Part shown: positions 52,160-63,200 of the stretch, one piece after another | Position numbering within the stretch: the first letter of the stretch is position 1 | How the letters are laid out: the number at the start of each line of letters is the position of its first letter | NCBI RefSeq assembly: GCF_030269925.1 | Contig: NC_085126.1 | Location: forward strand, 932,501 to 996,500 | Direction: 5' to 3' | Length of the DNA stretch: 64,000 bases | Source of the DNA: Bombyx mori | Taxonomy: Eukaryota; Arthropoda; Insecta; Lepidoptera; Bombycidae | Notes under the pieces: generated by a model | Told to the model about the DNA's origin: nothing | The model's database searches: none | Seen by the model: only the letters and a program-made list of their open reading frames with translations | Translations under genes and position numbers: made by a program

Positions 52160-52693
52160 CTAGAGGTCCCGCAGTAGTCGAAATTCGACTATAATTAATT
52201 GGAATTGTAAGTTTGTACACTATTGTGATTGTATTTTATACTTCTATTATTACTTTATTTTATACTTCTATTTACACTGCGTCAATTATAAAACCCTAAT
52301 CACAAACTGTAAATTTCAATTATAACCACGCAGTGTAAACGAATGCCATACGATAAATAAATAACTTCTATAATCACAAATTTCGCAAAAACTACACTAT
52401 AAAAAATATTAACAAAGACAAACAATAATGAATCTCAATTTGACAACAGACGTCAAGAACAAAAGTTTGACAATAAATAGTATGCATGTGTGTGTGCGTC
52501 AAATACATGGTATGTAGTGTGTGTAATGTTTTCTTTATTGATTTAATGTATATTTTATGCATTATAAAAAATATTCGCATTGTGCACTTCTTCTCTGTAT
52601 TCTCTGTAAGTGTGAAAAATTTCTAAGTCCTCCGTCCGCGCAACTTTCGTAAAAAGGGATACAAAGTTCTTGCTTCACGTATTAATATATAGA
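52160..52693 (-). mobile_element. Lep1-type mini-Helitron with a nested insertion
   Basis: CTAG end at 52160-52163 next to the GTCGAAATTCGAC hairpin, TC end at 52692-52693. At 534 bp it is ~120 bp longer than other copies because of extra sequence near 52235-52360 that includes a 12-bp inverted-repeat mini-element. Confidence 0.85.
52271..52339. mobile_element. 69-bp inverted-repeat mini-element in a Helitron
   Basis: TTTACACTGCGT at 52271-52282 is the exact reverse complement of ACGCAGTGTAAA at 52328-52339. The intervening 45 bp are AT-rich. Looks like a very small MITE; a flanking CTTCTAT/ACTTCTAT repeat is present but a clean target duplication is not. Confidence 0.5.
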
Positions 52694-52793
52694 TATTCTT
52701 AATGCCTTGTGATCTAAGTACTCAAGCGTGATACGCTTTGTAAGTTCGTTTTGAACTTTGATTTTTCTTGTTACATACAAATTAACAACTATA

Positions 52794-52980
52794 CACGCGA
52801 GCAAAAGTTTGGAATCACTTACTTGAAATTGGTTCCGCGCGATCTTGGTTACTAAATAAGTTTTTAATTATCATAAAAATGACGTCGTTTTAAAGGTTCA
52901 ATTCTTAACTTTAAATTGATACTAAATTCATTTAAATCGAGCCAGTAGTTAAGGAGCTATCCCCGATTAAGTGAAGGAGG
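52794..52980 (+). repeat. Left inverted terminal repeat of the Tc1 element
   Basis: Matches the reverse complement of 54260-54445 through GGTTCCGCGCGATCTTGG, TTTTAAAGGTTCAATTCTTA and GCTATCCCCGATTAAGTGAA. Confidence 0.9.
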
Positions 52981-53071
52981 TAGGAAAACAAGGAAATATG
53001 GAAAAATAATGAATGAACAAAACAACAAAAATTAACAAGTAAAAGAAATTATTTAGCCTTAAAATTAAGTA

Positions 53072-54100
53072 TCAGTACTTTGTGTTCCCTTCCCTCGCCC
53101 TAGTAACTGCTCCAAGATGATTCTTCATAGACATGATCAGCTTCTGAATTGATTCTTGTGGGATACCTTCCCACTCGTAAATCAACGCCGATTTCAGCTC
53201 ATTCAGACATGAAGGAGCAGGGGCTCCAGAACGAAACTTCCTCTTCGGTTCATTCCACACGTGCTCAATGGGATTCAAGTCAGGACTGAGCGCTGCCCAG
53301 TCCAATGTGGCGATACCGACTTCTTCGAGGTATACAGTTGTTACACGGGCAGTGTGACAACGAGCGTTATCGTGCATAAGGAGAAAGTGATCACCGATAT
53401 ATCCAGCATAGGTAAGGACATGTTCCAGCAGAATATTGGAAATGTACCAGTCCGAAGTTAGACCGCCTCCTCGTCCCCCGACAGGCACGAAAACAAGCTC
53501 GGTTTTACCATCGAAGGAAATGCCGGCCCACATCATACAATGGCGCCCCCATAAGCCACTGTTTCAGCGAAACAGCACTGCGTAAATTGCTCCCCAGGCC
53601 GCCTGTAGACCCAACCTCTTCGGTCGCTACCTTGCAAACACATCCTGCTCTCGTCGGAGAACAGGACTTGCCTCTATTGCTCAACCTCCCAATCAAGATG
53701 GGTGCGAGCAAATTAAAGGAGTGCTTGTCGGTGAGCTACCGTGAGTTTCGAGCCTGTGGGAGGCCTTTTTGGAGTCAGATTCGCTAGCTTGAGTCGTCGA
53801 CAAAGTGTCCACTCGCTGGCTGCTACCCCACGAATATCTCAGAGCTCCTGTTGGACGTCGACACCATGTAAATGCCGATTTCGGAGAGAGGTTGGCACGA
53901 TAAAACGGTCATCCTTCTCCGATGTGCACCGGCGCCGTCCAGATCTTAGTCTCGGGATAAAGCCACCAGTCTCCTGAAAGCTTACAAGCTTTCGAAACAC
54001 AGGACTGGCTTATGTGGAGCCGACGAGCGACAACCCGCTGGCTGAGCCCTTCTTGCAATAGGTCTACGATTTGTGCTGCTTCTGTAGGTGTTGTCTCCAT
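53072..54100 (-). pseudogene. Tc1 transposase pseudogene
   Basis: ATG at 54100 opens an N-terminal helix-turn-helix (QIVDLLQEGLSQRVVARRLH, then ISQSCVSK), the DNA-binding paired-like domain. It shifts frame near 53985. The middle region carries TGA, TAA and TAG stops (the first in DVQQEL-stop-DIRGV). The first catalytic Asp is in LFSDES near 53654. A one-base deletion at ~53538 breaks GGAIV/MMWAGISFDGKT. The second Asp is in LLMHDNARCHTA and the Glu in LSPDLNPIEHVW, 34 residues later (DD34E). Stop at 53072. All catalytic residues persist but the frame is dead. Confidence 0.9.
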
Positions 54101-54259
54101 TGTCGTACAAGGTAAAGAATCAAAATTAGCGGAGATGTGTACCGGTCAACGTGTGAAAGTCAACTGATAAAGAAAAACCGATAACAGGTGCTTTTATAGG
54201 GGTCAATAAGTCGCAACTCGCGACGTATCAAGCAATTGAAACACGTCTTTTTCGTTATT

Positions 54260-54445
54260 CTTTCACTTAATCCGGGATAGCTTCTTAAATACTGGCTTGA
54301 TTTTAATGAATTTAGTATCAATTTAAAGTTAAGAATTGAACCTTTAAAACAATGTCATTTTTATGATTATAAAAAAAAAATAGTACACGAGATCGCGCGG
54401 AACTAATTTTTCAAGTAAGTGATTCCAAACTTTTGCTCGCGAGTG
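54260..54445 (-). repeat. Right inverted terminal repeat of the Tc1 element
   Basis: Partner of 52794-52980; about 90% identical by eye with small indels (an A-run at 54370-54379). Confidence 0.9.
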
Positions 54446-54675
54446 TATATATACGTTTTGAAATTATAATTAAAATATCATATAAATATCACTACAGTAC
54501 ACTTTAGGGTGTTTAAGTAAGTTAATTTGATTTAATATTGTTTTTAGTACAGTCTTACTTTAACTAATTGTATTATTGATATCTGTGAGGACTTCTAATT
54601 GGCTTTGCGTTATAAATACATTTAATCCAAATATTTGAGTATCTGTAAGTTTTCCACTGAATACATAAATACTTT

Positions 54676-55112
54676 GAAGTCGTCGTTGCCTAAAGTATAA
54701 GACGTCCGGTGCATTCGTGTGTAGCGATGCACCGGTGTTCGAATCCCGCAGGCGGGTACCAATTTTTCTAATGAAATACGTACTTAACAAATGTTCACGA
54801 TTGACTACCACGGTAATACGAACGAACACGAAGGAATAACATCGTGTAATAAAAATCAAACCCGCAAAATTATAATTTGCGTAATTACTTGTGGTAGGAC
54901 CTCTTGTGAGTCCGCACGGGTAGGTACCACCACCCCGCCTATTTCAGCCGTGAAGCAGTAATGCGTTTCGGTTTGAAGGGTTGGGCAGCCGTTGTAACTA
55001 TAATGAGACCTTAGAACTCACATCGAAAACGAATGGCGACATTTACGTTGTAAATGTCCATGAGCTCCGGTAACCACTTAACACGAGGTGTCTGTGCAAT
55101 AAATAAATAAAA
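54676..55112 (+). mobile_element. Bm1 SINE, full length
   Basis: GTCGTCGTTGCCTAAAGTATAAG head, B-box GTTCGAATCCC, a small ATACGAACGAACACG insertion near 54814, and a degenerate 3' tail (CATCGAAAACGAATGGCG, ACGAGGTGTCTGTGCAATAAA). Confidence 0.9.
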
Positions 55113-55692
55113 GATACCGAAAAATATAATCAGCACAATCGGAAGACGTATCTTGGTATATACTATTTAATCCTTAAATCTTTTCATAGATGTCTCTATA
55201 CATTAGAATCTATTACAGTATGAAATGTTCAATTTGACTAAAGATTTATATTACGTCTTCCCTACGCTAAGCGTGCGACATGCCACTTAATACATGCCCT
55301 AAGGGCTACATTTTAATAGCGGCTAGACTCCCACACGTAATGTGTTTTTTTATTAACTTGTAGACGAGAAACATTATTAAGTTGCTATATTTTATTAGCA
55401 TTAACGGGCGACGAATAAGCGGCGCTATTTTGCTATTGTCGATAGCGACCCGTCACCTTCATCAAAAGTTTGATATAATTGTAGCCAAACCCGATCTTAT
55501 CAAAAGCCAGACATATATTATTAGAAATATGTTATTATTATTATTATTGGGTGTGTATTGGACGGAGGAGTGTGGGTTGATGATGATGATGATTGGACGT
55601 ATTTTGGATGTATACTATTGATCTCCCCAGGATTAAATATTTGCCATTCGATGAGTATTTTTCACGGCGAAGGACATTATAACCATCTATAA
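55113..55692. other. Unassigned sequence
   Basis: Nothing recognised apart from a short TTATTATTATTATT and GATGATGATGATG run near 55530-55595. Confidence 0.4.
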
Positions 55693-56113
55693 TCTATAAT
55701 ATTAATATTATAAAGAGGAAAGATTTGTTTGTTTGTTTGTATTGAATAGGCTCCGAAACAAACTGAACCGATTTGAAAAAATCTTTCACTGTTTGGAAGC
55801 TACACTATTCCCGAGTGACAGACTAAATCTTTTTTGAAAAAAAATTAACTCCAATAATGTAACCCAAGGTGTAAAAAAATTACCTAAAATATTCTTTACA
55901 TCGCGTGCCCTGCGAAAACTATTGATGATAGAATAAAATAATGTACTAAGATTTTGTAGAACACATTATTAATTACAAAAAGCGTCGCGGCAGCATATGA
56001 CTATTGTAGTTATGCCGCAATGAGTGTTCTTTTATTTAAAAAAAAATAAAACAACCTCAAATAACGTTGACACTTTTGTTAAAGACCCGAGCGGAGCCGG
56101 AGCGGGCCGCTAG
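55693..56113 (+). mobile_element. Mini-Helitron, fourth family
   Basis: 421 bp from TCTATAATATTAATATTATA to GAGCGGAGCCGGAGCGGGCCG-CTAG, between A and T. The GC-rich subterminal GGAGCC...GGGCCG stretch can pair. The TTTGTTTGTTTGTTTGTAT and GAACCGATTTGAAAAA words are common in insect Helitron-like repeats. Non-coding. Confidence 0.6.
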
Positions 56114-56189
56114 TTCTTAATAAGGGCAGGCGTATGTCACTCTACTGCATCTGCATGCTAACACAGCTTCTGCCTGTACTTTCGCTACA

Positions 56190-56396
56190 GTGTCCCGTGA
56201 TTGGTTACCGGAACCCATAGACGTTAATGACCTAAATGCCACCACCCACGTAGGAACAAGAATTCCACATCTCAGTTTTATAACACAACGGCTGTCCCAT
56301 TCTTTAAATAGAAACTGCTTTATGGCAGAAATAGGCAGGGTGATGGTGGTGGTACCTACCCGTGCGACCTCACAAGACACCCTAGTCATCATTCTA
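56190..56396 (-). mobile_element. Bm1-type SINE, degenerate
   Basis: GTGATTGGTTACCGGAACCC, GTTAATGACCTAAATGCC, GGCTGTCCCATTCTTTAAA and GGCAGAAATAGGCAGGGTGA in Bm1 order, with a GGTGGTGGT expansion. Both ends eroded. Confidence 0.75.
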
Positions 56397-56535
56397 CTGC
56401 CATTCTCTCAGTCACCTGGGGTCGGCGCAATATGTTTTCTCCTTCCATACTCCTCTATCATATCTTATTTCTTGAGATATGATAGAGCTCACTCCCCTCT
56501 TACGCATATTGTCTTTCACGCAATCCATTAATTTT
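56397..56535 (-). mobile_element. RTE-like LINE 3' end
   Basis: Reverse complement of the 33300-33420 sequence: CAGTCACCTGGGGTCGGCGC, CATACTCCTCTATCATAT and TCGCTCACTCCCCTC-like ACTCCCCTCTTACG. Sits against the Bm1 just as in the 14318-14700 case, but with the order reversed. Confidence 0.65.
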
Positions 56536-56863
56536 TTGTTATTATTACCTCTTCCTCTGAAGCCCTACACATTTATAGTTAAAACCATCTTAACAAGACA
56601 CCATAATAATTGGTTACGCTGGTTTAAAACTGTTAGTTTTAGTTTTCGAAAAATAGCAACATTTAATTTGGTTTGCAAATCCTGTCCCATCCCTCTCCGG
56701 CACTTTACCTACGGACGCGTGCGAGCGAGATCGTGTGGCGACATCGTATCAAAGAAATATGGCTGAACAACCGCACGCGCGCTTCGAGTCTTTGCTGTGT
56801 TAAATTCGTAAATAAGTGAAAATTGTTGGTGTTTCTCATCGCGAAGCGGTACGAGCCTGAAGT
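56536..56863. other. Unassigned, with a CpG-rich patch
   Basis: 56700-56860 is rich in CpG (GACGCGTGCGAGCGAGATCG, CGCACGCGCGCTTCG) and contains a 14-codon ATG frame at 56760. It could be a promoter/first exon, cut by the jockey insertion next to it, but no further evidence exists. Confidence 0.2.
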
Positions 56864-57230
56864 TTTTTTTTTTTTTTTCCTACCTAAGCTGATAGCTATT
56901 TCAGCGTAACCCTAACTTTAGTAGCTCACGGGGCTCAAACCTGATGACGTTGCTAACACGAACCCTAGCAAGAGCCGTACTTCGCAGAATCTACCACCGG
57001 ATCGGAAACGCGACCCACTGAGAAGATCCGGCGAGAAACTCAGTGGGCTGTGTCTGAGAGTTAATTTACTCGTCGAGCCCTTCGTCGCAAGCGACGGGTT
57101 CGACGAGAACGGTGACCGGTGCTTGAAGTACCTAAAAGCACCGTTAGTGGATCGGGAGGATCCGAGATGACGTGTTTTGGGCGACGTCGACTGCTTTCCA
57201 TTCTGTCCGCAGGATCGGGAATGTAGTTAC
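56864..57230 (-). mobile_element. Jockey-type LINE, 5'-truncated
   Basis: Poly(T) at 56864-56878 then CCTACCTAAGCTGATAGC and the 3' UTR; coding part equivalent to the last ~60 residues (NYIPDPADRMESSRRRPK). Almost the same subfamily as 20447-21165, and truncated within 50 bp of AATGTAGTTACC. Confidence 0.88.
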
Positions 57231-58087
57231 GAGAAGTATGGACTACATAAGGCATTGTGCATCCTTCCTTTACTGCAGAACTGCCGCTTCTTATCGTTTC
57301 TTCCCGCAGTCTGTGTCCTTCATTTTCAACGACCAAATTTCAAAATATTTCGTAGTTTTGCTTATTTCGCGTCTGCAGTAATTACGAAAATTATTAAGTT
57401 TTTAAATTCTCATCAAATTCAAATACTTTTAGTTATTACGAGTGCTTTAAATACTCCCAAGGCGTAGGTAAAGGAGTACGGATGTATGTCCTGACCTAGT
57501 TTCGCATTTAGGCACCCTAAATTCCTGTAAAAATCGATAACTCAAAAGGAGCGGACCTTCTGAAGGGACATTACGTAGGGCCCCCATCAACCCCGTGGAA
57601 TATAATTAATTTCGTCTCCAAATTAAATCTCACTTTTAACCGAATTTTAATTTGGGGAGATTGTAAATTTACCTGTTTGATTAGGGTATTGACAGATTGA
57701 CAGTATGTTGTTGGATCTCGTAATCCCGGGAAAACGAACATTAAAACACAAATTGATAACTTTAAGGTATTAAACTTAAGGTCGGGAGTTGTTAAACAAA
57801 ATCAATACATGTTGTGATCATATGTCTTTTGCAGTTGTGGTAATTTATTGAAGCGATGCGTTGCTGGAGCCCAAAAGCATGTGCAAGGCACGTGCCAAAC
57901 TTTGTAAGAATTAATTTTCGGGTTTAACACGTGTCCACGAACGACTTCCTCGATGAAGGAAAAAAGAAAGTGTAATAAAATTTATATGGCAAAATTTATA
58001 AAATTACTAATGACAATATCCGTAGCCACTTCCGTAGCAACTTCTGCCAGGAAGCAGTCATCCGATCCAGCTCGAAAAGAGAGACAT
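57231..58087. other. Unassigned 0.85-kb stretch
   Basis: Nothing recognised. Confidence 0.4.
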
Positions 58088-58352
58088 CCATTTTTATTTT
58101 TATTTTTTATTTATTTATTGCTTAGATGCGTGGACGAGCTCACAGCCCACCTGGTGTTAAGTGGTTACTGGAGCCCATAGACATCTACAACGTAAATGCG
58201 CCACCCACCTTGAGACAAGTTCTAAGGTCTCAGTATAGTTACGACGGCTGCCCCACCCTTCAAACCGAAACGCATTACTGCCTCACGGCAGAAATAGGCA
58301 GGGCGGTGGTACCTACCCGCGCGGATTCACAAGAGGTCCTACCACCAGTAAA
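58088..58352 (-). mobile_element. Bm1-type SINE, 5'-truncated
   Basis: Antisense with an A/T-rich tail (TTTTTATTTTTATTTTTTATTT), through GAGGTCCTACCACCAGTAA. Confidence 0.9.
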
Positions 58353-58460
58353 ATTCCATTCCAGTTTAAAAAGGGATGTAGCAGATATACGACACGATTG
58401 AAACTTTGACTTCATGTCGTAAGTCTGTTGGCAGTATTCAATATCTCATGATCCGTTAAC

Positions 58461-58621
58461 TTTTTTTTCCCCTACCTCTTCATTGGTAAACGAAGAGGCT
58501 ATTCCAGCTACGCCCGGAGTAGGTGAGCTCACGGGCTCAACCTGAGAGTATTTGCTAACACTGGCCCTAACAAGAGCAGTGCTTCGCAGAATCTACCACC
58601 GGATCGGAATCGCGACCCACT
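58461..58621 (-). mobile_element. Jockey-type LINE 3' UTR, different subfamily
   Basis: TTTTTTTTCCCCTACCTCTTC, GGCTATTCCAGCTACGCCC, then the shared CTACCACCGGATCGGAATCG. The tail differs from 60258 and 20447 copies, so a related but distinct element. Confidence 0.8.
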
Positions 58622-59074
58622 GTAATTGACGTAAACGAAGCTATTACAGTAGAAGCAGCTAGATGTGATTCGAAATTGCCTACTCTCTAGAATCCGTTCG
58701 CAATCTTGTGACCATTCAAATTTAACATTAAACATGTTCTCAAGTCTTCTGCCAGCTGTTCGACATCGTACTGACTTCGTAAATCGTATTGCTAATACCA
58801 TGAACTAAGGTTTAGTTCGAGCCGTTTGCCTTAGGAACACGAAAGTAGATTAAATCAACGTTTCTAACAAACACATAAACAACTTCATGGTTCCGAAAAC
58901 ACGCCATTATCCGCCATTTGCTCGACACTCACTGTCTCGAGTGTCAGCACACAATATCGAGTGCTCTCGCGACACTGTTTGTACAAGTGTTCATGTCCGC
59001 CATATTTATATACGGGCGGTAATTCAATAAAGTATTTTTTTGTATTTGGTTTGTTTTTATTTACATTGAATGAG
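58622..59074. other. Unassigned sequence with a small palindrome
   Basis: CGACACTCACTGTCTCGAGTGTC (58922-58944) contains a GACACT/AGTGTC inverted pair. 58900-59040, ending in AATAAAGTA, has an LTR-like look, but there is no partner copy. Confidence 0.3.
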
Positions 59075-59490
59075 TATGGGTCTGCGGAGGGACTTTGCTT
59101 TTCTCTGCATGCACATGTTCCATGGGGAGTGCTCTAAGGAATTATTTGAGATGATTTCATCATCTCGTCTTTACTATCGCACCGCACGCCACCGGAGTAG
59201 AGTTCATCCATACTACCTGGAGCCACTGCGTTCATCCACAGTGCGTTTCCAGAGATCTTTTTTGCCACGTACCATCCGGCTTTGGAATGATCCCTCCACG
59301 GTGTTTCCCGAGCGCTATGACTTGTCCTTCTTCAAACGAGGCTTGTGGAGAGTACTCAACGGTAAACAGCGGCTTGGCTCTGCCCCTGGCATTGCTGAAG
59401 TCCATGGGGGACGGTAACCACTCACCATCAGGTGGGCCTGATGTGTGTGGTGCCTACCTGCCTAGGTGGGTCTGCCTACAAGGGCAGTTT
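59075..59490 (+). mobile_element. LINE-A, longest 3' end in the window
   Basis: Forward frame from 59070: SMGLRRDFAFLCMHMFHGEC, HRSRVHPYYLEPLRSSTVRF, SFLPRTIRLWN (one codon lost before DPSTVFPE), FFKRGLWRVL, ending LGSAPGIAEVHGGR. The terminal ACAAGGGCAG lacks poly(A). It serves as reference for the other LINE-A fragments. It encodes the C-terminal ~110 residues only. Confidence 0.85.
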
Positions 59491-60257
59491 TTTGGCGCAG
59501 TTGGACAGAAAATTATACGGACTAGCTTTAAGTAATTGCCATAGTCCACAGTTTTCGTAGGTGTTGTGGTATATCGCCTAGCAAAGCACCACCTCATCTC
59601 GTCCCATAAAAGGCGATTAAGTGATTATTATACCGGTTAATTACAATCGCCAATTGACGTTAATGCTAAGGTACAAGTGTTTTAAGGGTGGATAATCCAT
59701 TGTGGAATACTGTAGAGACTTCATTCATATCTGACGTGACCCTGGGTGGTGGTATTCCCGTTATGATATATACATATATTGGTTCCAATAACTATAATGC
59801 CATGGTTTATAAGATTGTAGCCAGTGCTTAAATACATCAATACCAAAAAAACAACATGATTGCTCCTTACAAAGGGTTTCATTAAAAAATCTGTTTGTAA
59901 TTATTAAGTGAAGGTTAATTTAAGGTGAAGTTCGAACATTAAAAATTGATGTCTCAATCAACCTTTCCTAATTATGTTTACGTTTCAATTATATTAGATT
60001 AATATAATATTGTCAGTTTGTATGTGCGCATAGTGTCGACCTATTACTTCATTTTTGCGCTAAAAATTTAAATTTAATACCCGATGCGGCATTTGGTCGT
60101 ATGGTTATCTCTACCAAACATAATGGTTTCTTAACAAATAAATATTTACGGTACATTGAGGTCCAGAATGACGGGTTAGTGTTGGCCCTAAAACGAAGCA
60201 ATAGTGCGATCGGTTTCGATAGTAAAACAACCTTTCAGGTCCCGATGGAAAGACGAT
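59491..60257. other. Unassigned sequence
   Basis: CTCGTCCCATAAAAGGCGATTAAG near 59600 resembles the 3' end of a common LINE, but no coding motif confirms it. Rest AT-rich and featureless. Confidence 0.3.
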
Positions 60258-63200
60258 CCGTTTTTTTCCCTACCTATGCTGATAGCCTTGAGAGGCTATT
60301 TCAGCTTCGCCCTAACGTTAGTAGGTGAGCTCGCGGGGCTCAACCGGAGAGTTGCTAACACTGACCCTAGCAAGAGCAGTGCTTCGCTGAATCTACCACC
60401 GGATCGGAAACGCGACCCACTGAGAAGATCCGGCGAGAAACTCAGTGGGCTGTGTCTATGGGTTAGTTCGCTCGTCGAGCCCTTCGTCGCAAGCGACGGG
60501 TTCGACGAGGACGGTGACCGGTGCTTGTGGTGCCTAAGAGCACCGTTAATGGATCAGGAGGATCCGTAATGACGTGCTTTGGGCGACGTCGACGGTTTAC
60601 CATTCGGTCTACTGGGTCGGGTATGTAATTTCCAGCGGCTACGATGAGAGGGTTCTCATGTCGTGCCGCCTTCTCAAAATGGCGCAGCGATGCCGACTGT
60701 AGATACTTACTAAAAGAGTCGAGCTCCAGGTCGTCGTGGAGATCCACATTCCTAAGGAACCAAGGCGCTCCGACGGCTATCCTGCAGAATCGTGATTGAA
60801 TAACCTGAAGGGATTTCAAGTGGGTGCGGGCTGCGTGAGCGAACACTACGCTTGCATACGTCATGACGGGGCGTATACAAGTTTTGTAGAGAGTTACCTT
60901 ATTACGGAGGGACAGTTTGCTTCGACTACAAAGCATTGGATAGAGTCGTCCTAGAATAAACGCGGCGCGGTCGCGTACCGTTTTTATATGGGGACGGAAT
61001 GTCATCCCTCTGTCGAGGGTGACGCCTAGATATTTGACCTTCGAGACCCACGGAATGGGCTGGCCAAAGAGAGTGATGGGACTAACGGCGGAGGTGTTTG
61101 CGCGCCTACTACAGAGTGGGATGCTCGAAGTGATGTTCGGAGGGCGACCCCTTTTGAAGAGCACCGCTGCGCTTTTCGTGGGGTTGATGTCTATTCGCCA
61201 CTTCCGGAACCACTGTCCCATGGTGGCTACTGCGATCTGGAGTCGCCGATGAAGCAGCGACATCTTCCTACACGAGTAGTAGATAGCCGTGTCATCGGCG
61301 AAGAGCGCTAGATGGGTCTCCGGAGACCGGGGTATATCATTGATATACAAACTAAATAATAGCGGGGAGAGCGCGGAGCCTTGCGGGACTCCGGCGGTCA
61401 GTTGACGGGGACGAGAACGAGTTCCCTCTACTCGATATCGAAACGAACGGTTCGACAAGAAGTCTCGTATGATGAGCACGAGTCTGTCTGGCACTCCCAT
61501 GTTGTACAGTTTATAAATTAAACCGTTGTGCCAGACTTTGTCGAACGCCTTCGCGATGTCGAAGAAGAGAGCGCCGGTCGGGATTTGTTTACGCCTATTT
61601 AGTCCTATCAGAATGTGCTCCGTGAGGCGGTGCACTTGTTGTACGCACGAGTGTTTAGAGCGGAATCCGAACTGTTCGTCTATGAGAATTTTGTTCGCGG
61701 TAACAAAATCCCAGAGGCGTTTCCTAAGGAGACGTTCGTAAATTTTTCCTATCGTCGAGAGGAGACTAATCGGACGGTAACTAGAAGTTTCGTTTCTCGG
61801 TTTGCCCGGCTTATGTATACCGATAACGTCCGCTTCTTTCCACACCGCGGGAAAGATGCAGTGCGTCATAGCGGCATTTAAAATTGTAGCCAACATTGCT
61901 ATCAGTTGGACTGGCAAAAATTTTAGCGCGCGGTTGTGGATGCCGTCGGAGCCTGGTGCCTTCCTAGGTTGGAGGTTGTGGATCGCGTCTCTAACTTCCT
62001 CAGTGGTAATGGGGGGTAACGCGTCCGAGGGCGGCAGGGAAGCTCTGCGCTCGACCTCCCTGTCGACTAACTCGGTGTGTTCGGGGTCCGCGTGTTGAGT
62101 GCTGGTGGTGCACTGCTCTTGCAGTGCATCGGCCAGCAGCTCAGCCTTGTCATCGTCATCGAATGCCGGTGATTGGCCTGAAGGGCGTAAGAGGGGAGGC
62201 ATAGTAGCGGTAGTTTCGGATTTGAGAGTCCTAGCTAGTCGCCAGTATGCTTGGTGGGAGGGCGCGAGTTGTTCTAAATAACTATGCCAATTATCGTTAC
62301 GCGCGTCGCTTAAGCGGGAGTGGACTTCGCGTTGTAGACGACGCATCTGAATCCGGTTTGAATGCGTGGGAAGACGATCGTACGCCCGGATTGCCGCGTT
62401 CCTAACTCTTAAGAGATTCCTAAGATCGGGGGACAGTCTGATGCGGTGGAAGCTGTCCTCCACATGGACTTCTTTAGAAGATCTAATGATCGCGGAAGAG
62501 ATGTGATCGGTAATGATGTTTATGGATTCGACGGTGTCCTCGGGGGATGGATTCGAATCCGGGCCGTAAGGGAGGATTGGCGGAGCGGCGTCGGCTAGGC
62601 ACGTGCCCAGCTTATTCCAATCCACCATGGTCCTCGTAACAGTGACTGGGTTGTGAGGGCGACCGAGCTGCATAACGACAGGTCGGTGGTCTGAGTCAAG
62701 CTCTGACATTGCTTCGATGGAACGCAAGCGCAGAGTTACGTTCCTAAGCAATGCCAGGTCTATAGTGCTCGGGCGGAGCGCGATGTTATACGGATAACAT
62801 GTTGGAGTTGGGGGACCGACTATTTCAAAGGTGAGGTCGTCTATAAACGCGTCGAGACGCCTACCGTTAACGTTTGTACGATGGCAGTTCCACCTAGTGT
62901 GGTGGCAATTTAAATCGCCTGCCAGGATGACGGAGTCTCCCATGCCGAACAGTGACTCGATGTCACTGCTCAGGAGGGGCTTGTCCGGGGGGAGATAAAC
63001 GGATGCGATGACGATCGGCTGGTGTCCCGTCAGCGAGATACGGCACACTGACGCCTCGATATGTGAGAGCGAGGGAGTATCGAGAGGGACAACGTGCAGG
63101 GCCCGCCTATAGTAAATGGCAGTCCCGCCTTTGGAGGCGGTGAGTCTGTCATTCCTAACCATGACGTAATTCGCGACTTTCGGGTCACGACGCGAGGGCT

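Larger units (their letters stand above)
52794..54445 (-). mobile_element. Tc1-like (DD34E) transposon, complete ends, broken gene
   Basis: 1652 bp with ~185-bp inverted terminal repeats. The ends read CAC(T)CGCGAGCAAAAGTTTGG, and TA flanks both sides (52792-52793 and 54446-54447), as required for Tc1/mariner. It encodes a Tc1-type transposase on the minus strand with several inactivating lesions. Length, TA target and catalytic spacing all fit the Tc1 family. Confidence 0.92.

Noticed and set aside
58126..58401. Frame beginning with RGRAHSPPGVKW
   Set aside because: Antisense Bm1 translated; the same peptide pattern occurs at most antisense Bm1 copies.
60204..62281. Several plus-strand frames at 60204-62281
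   Set aside because: Shadows of the jockey ORF2 and its 3' UTR on the other strand.
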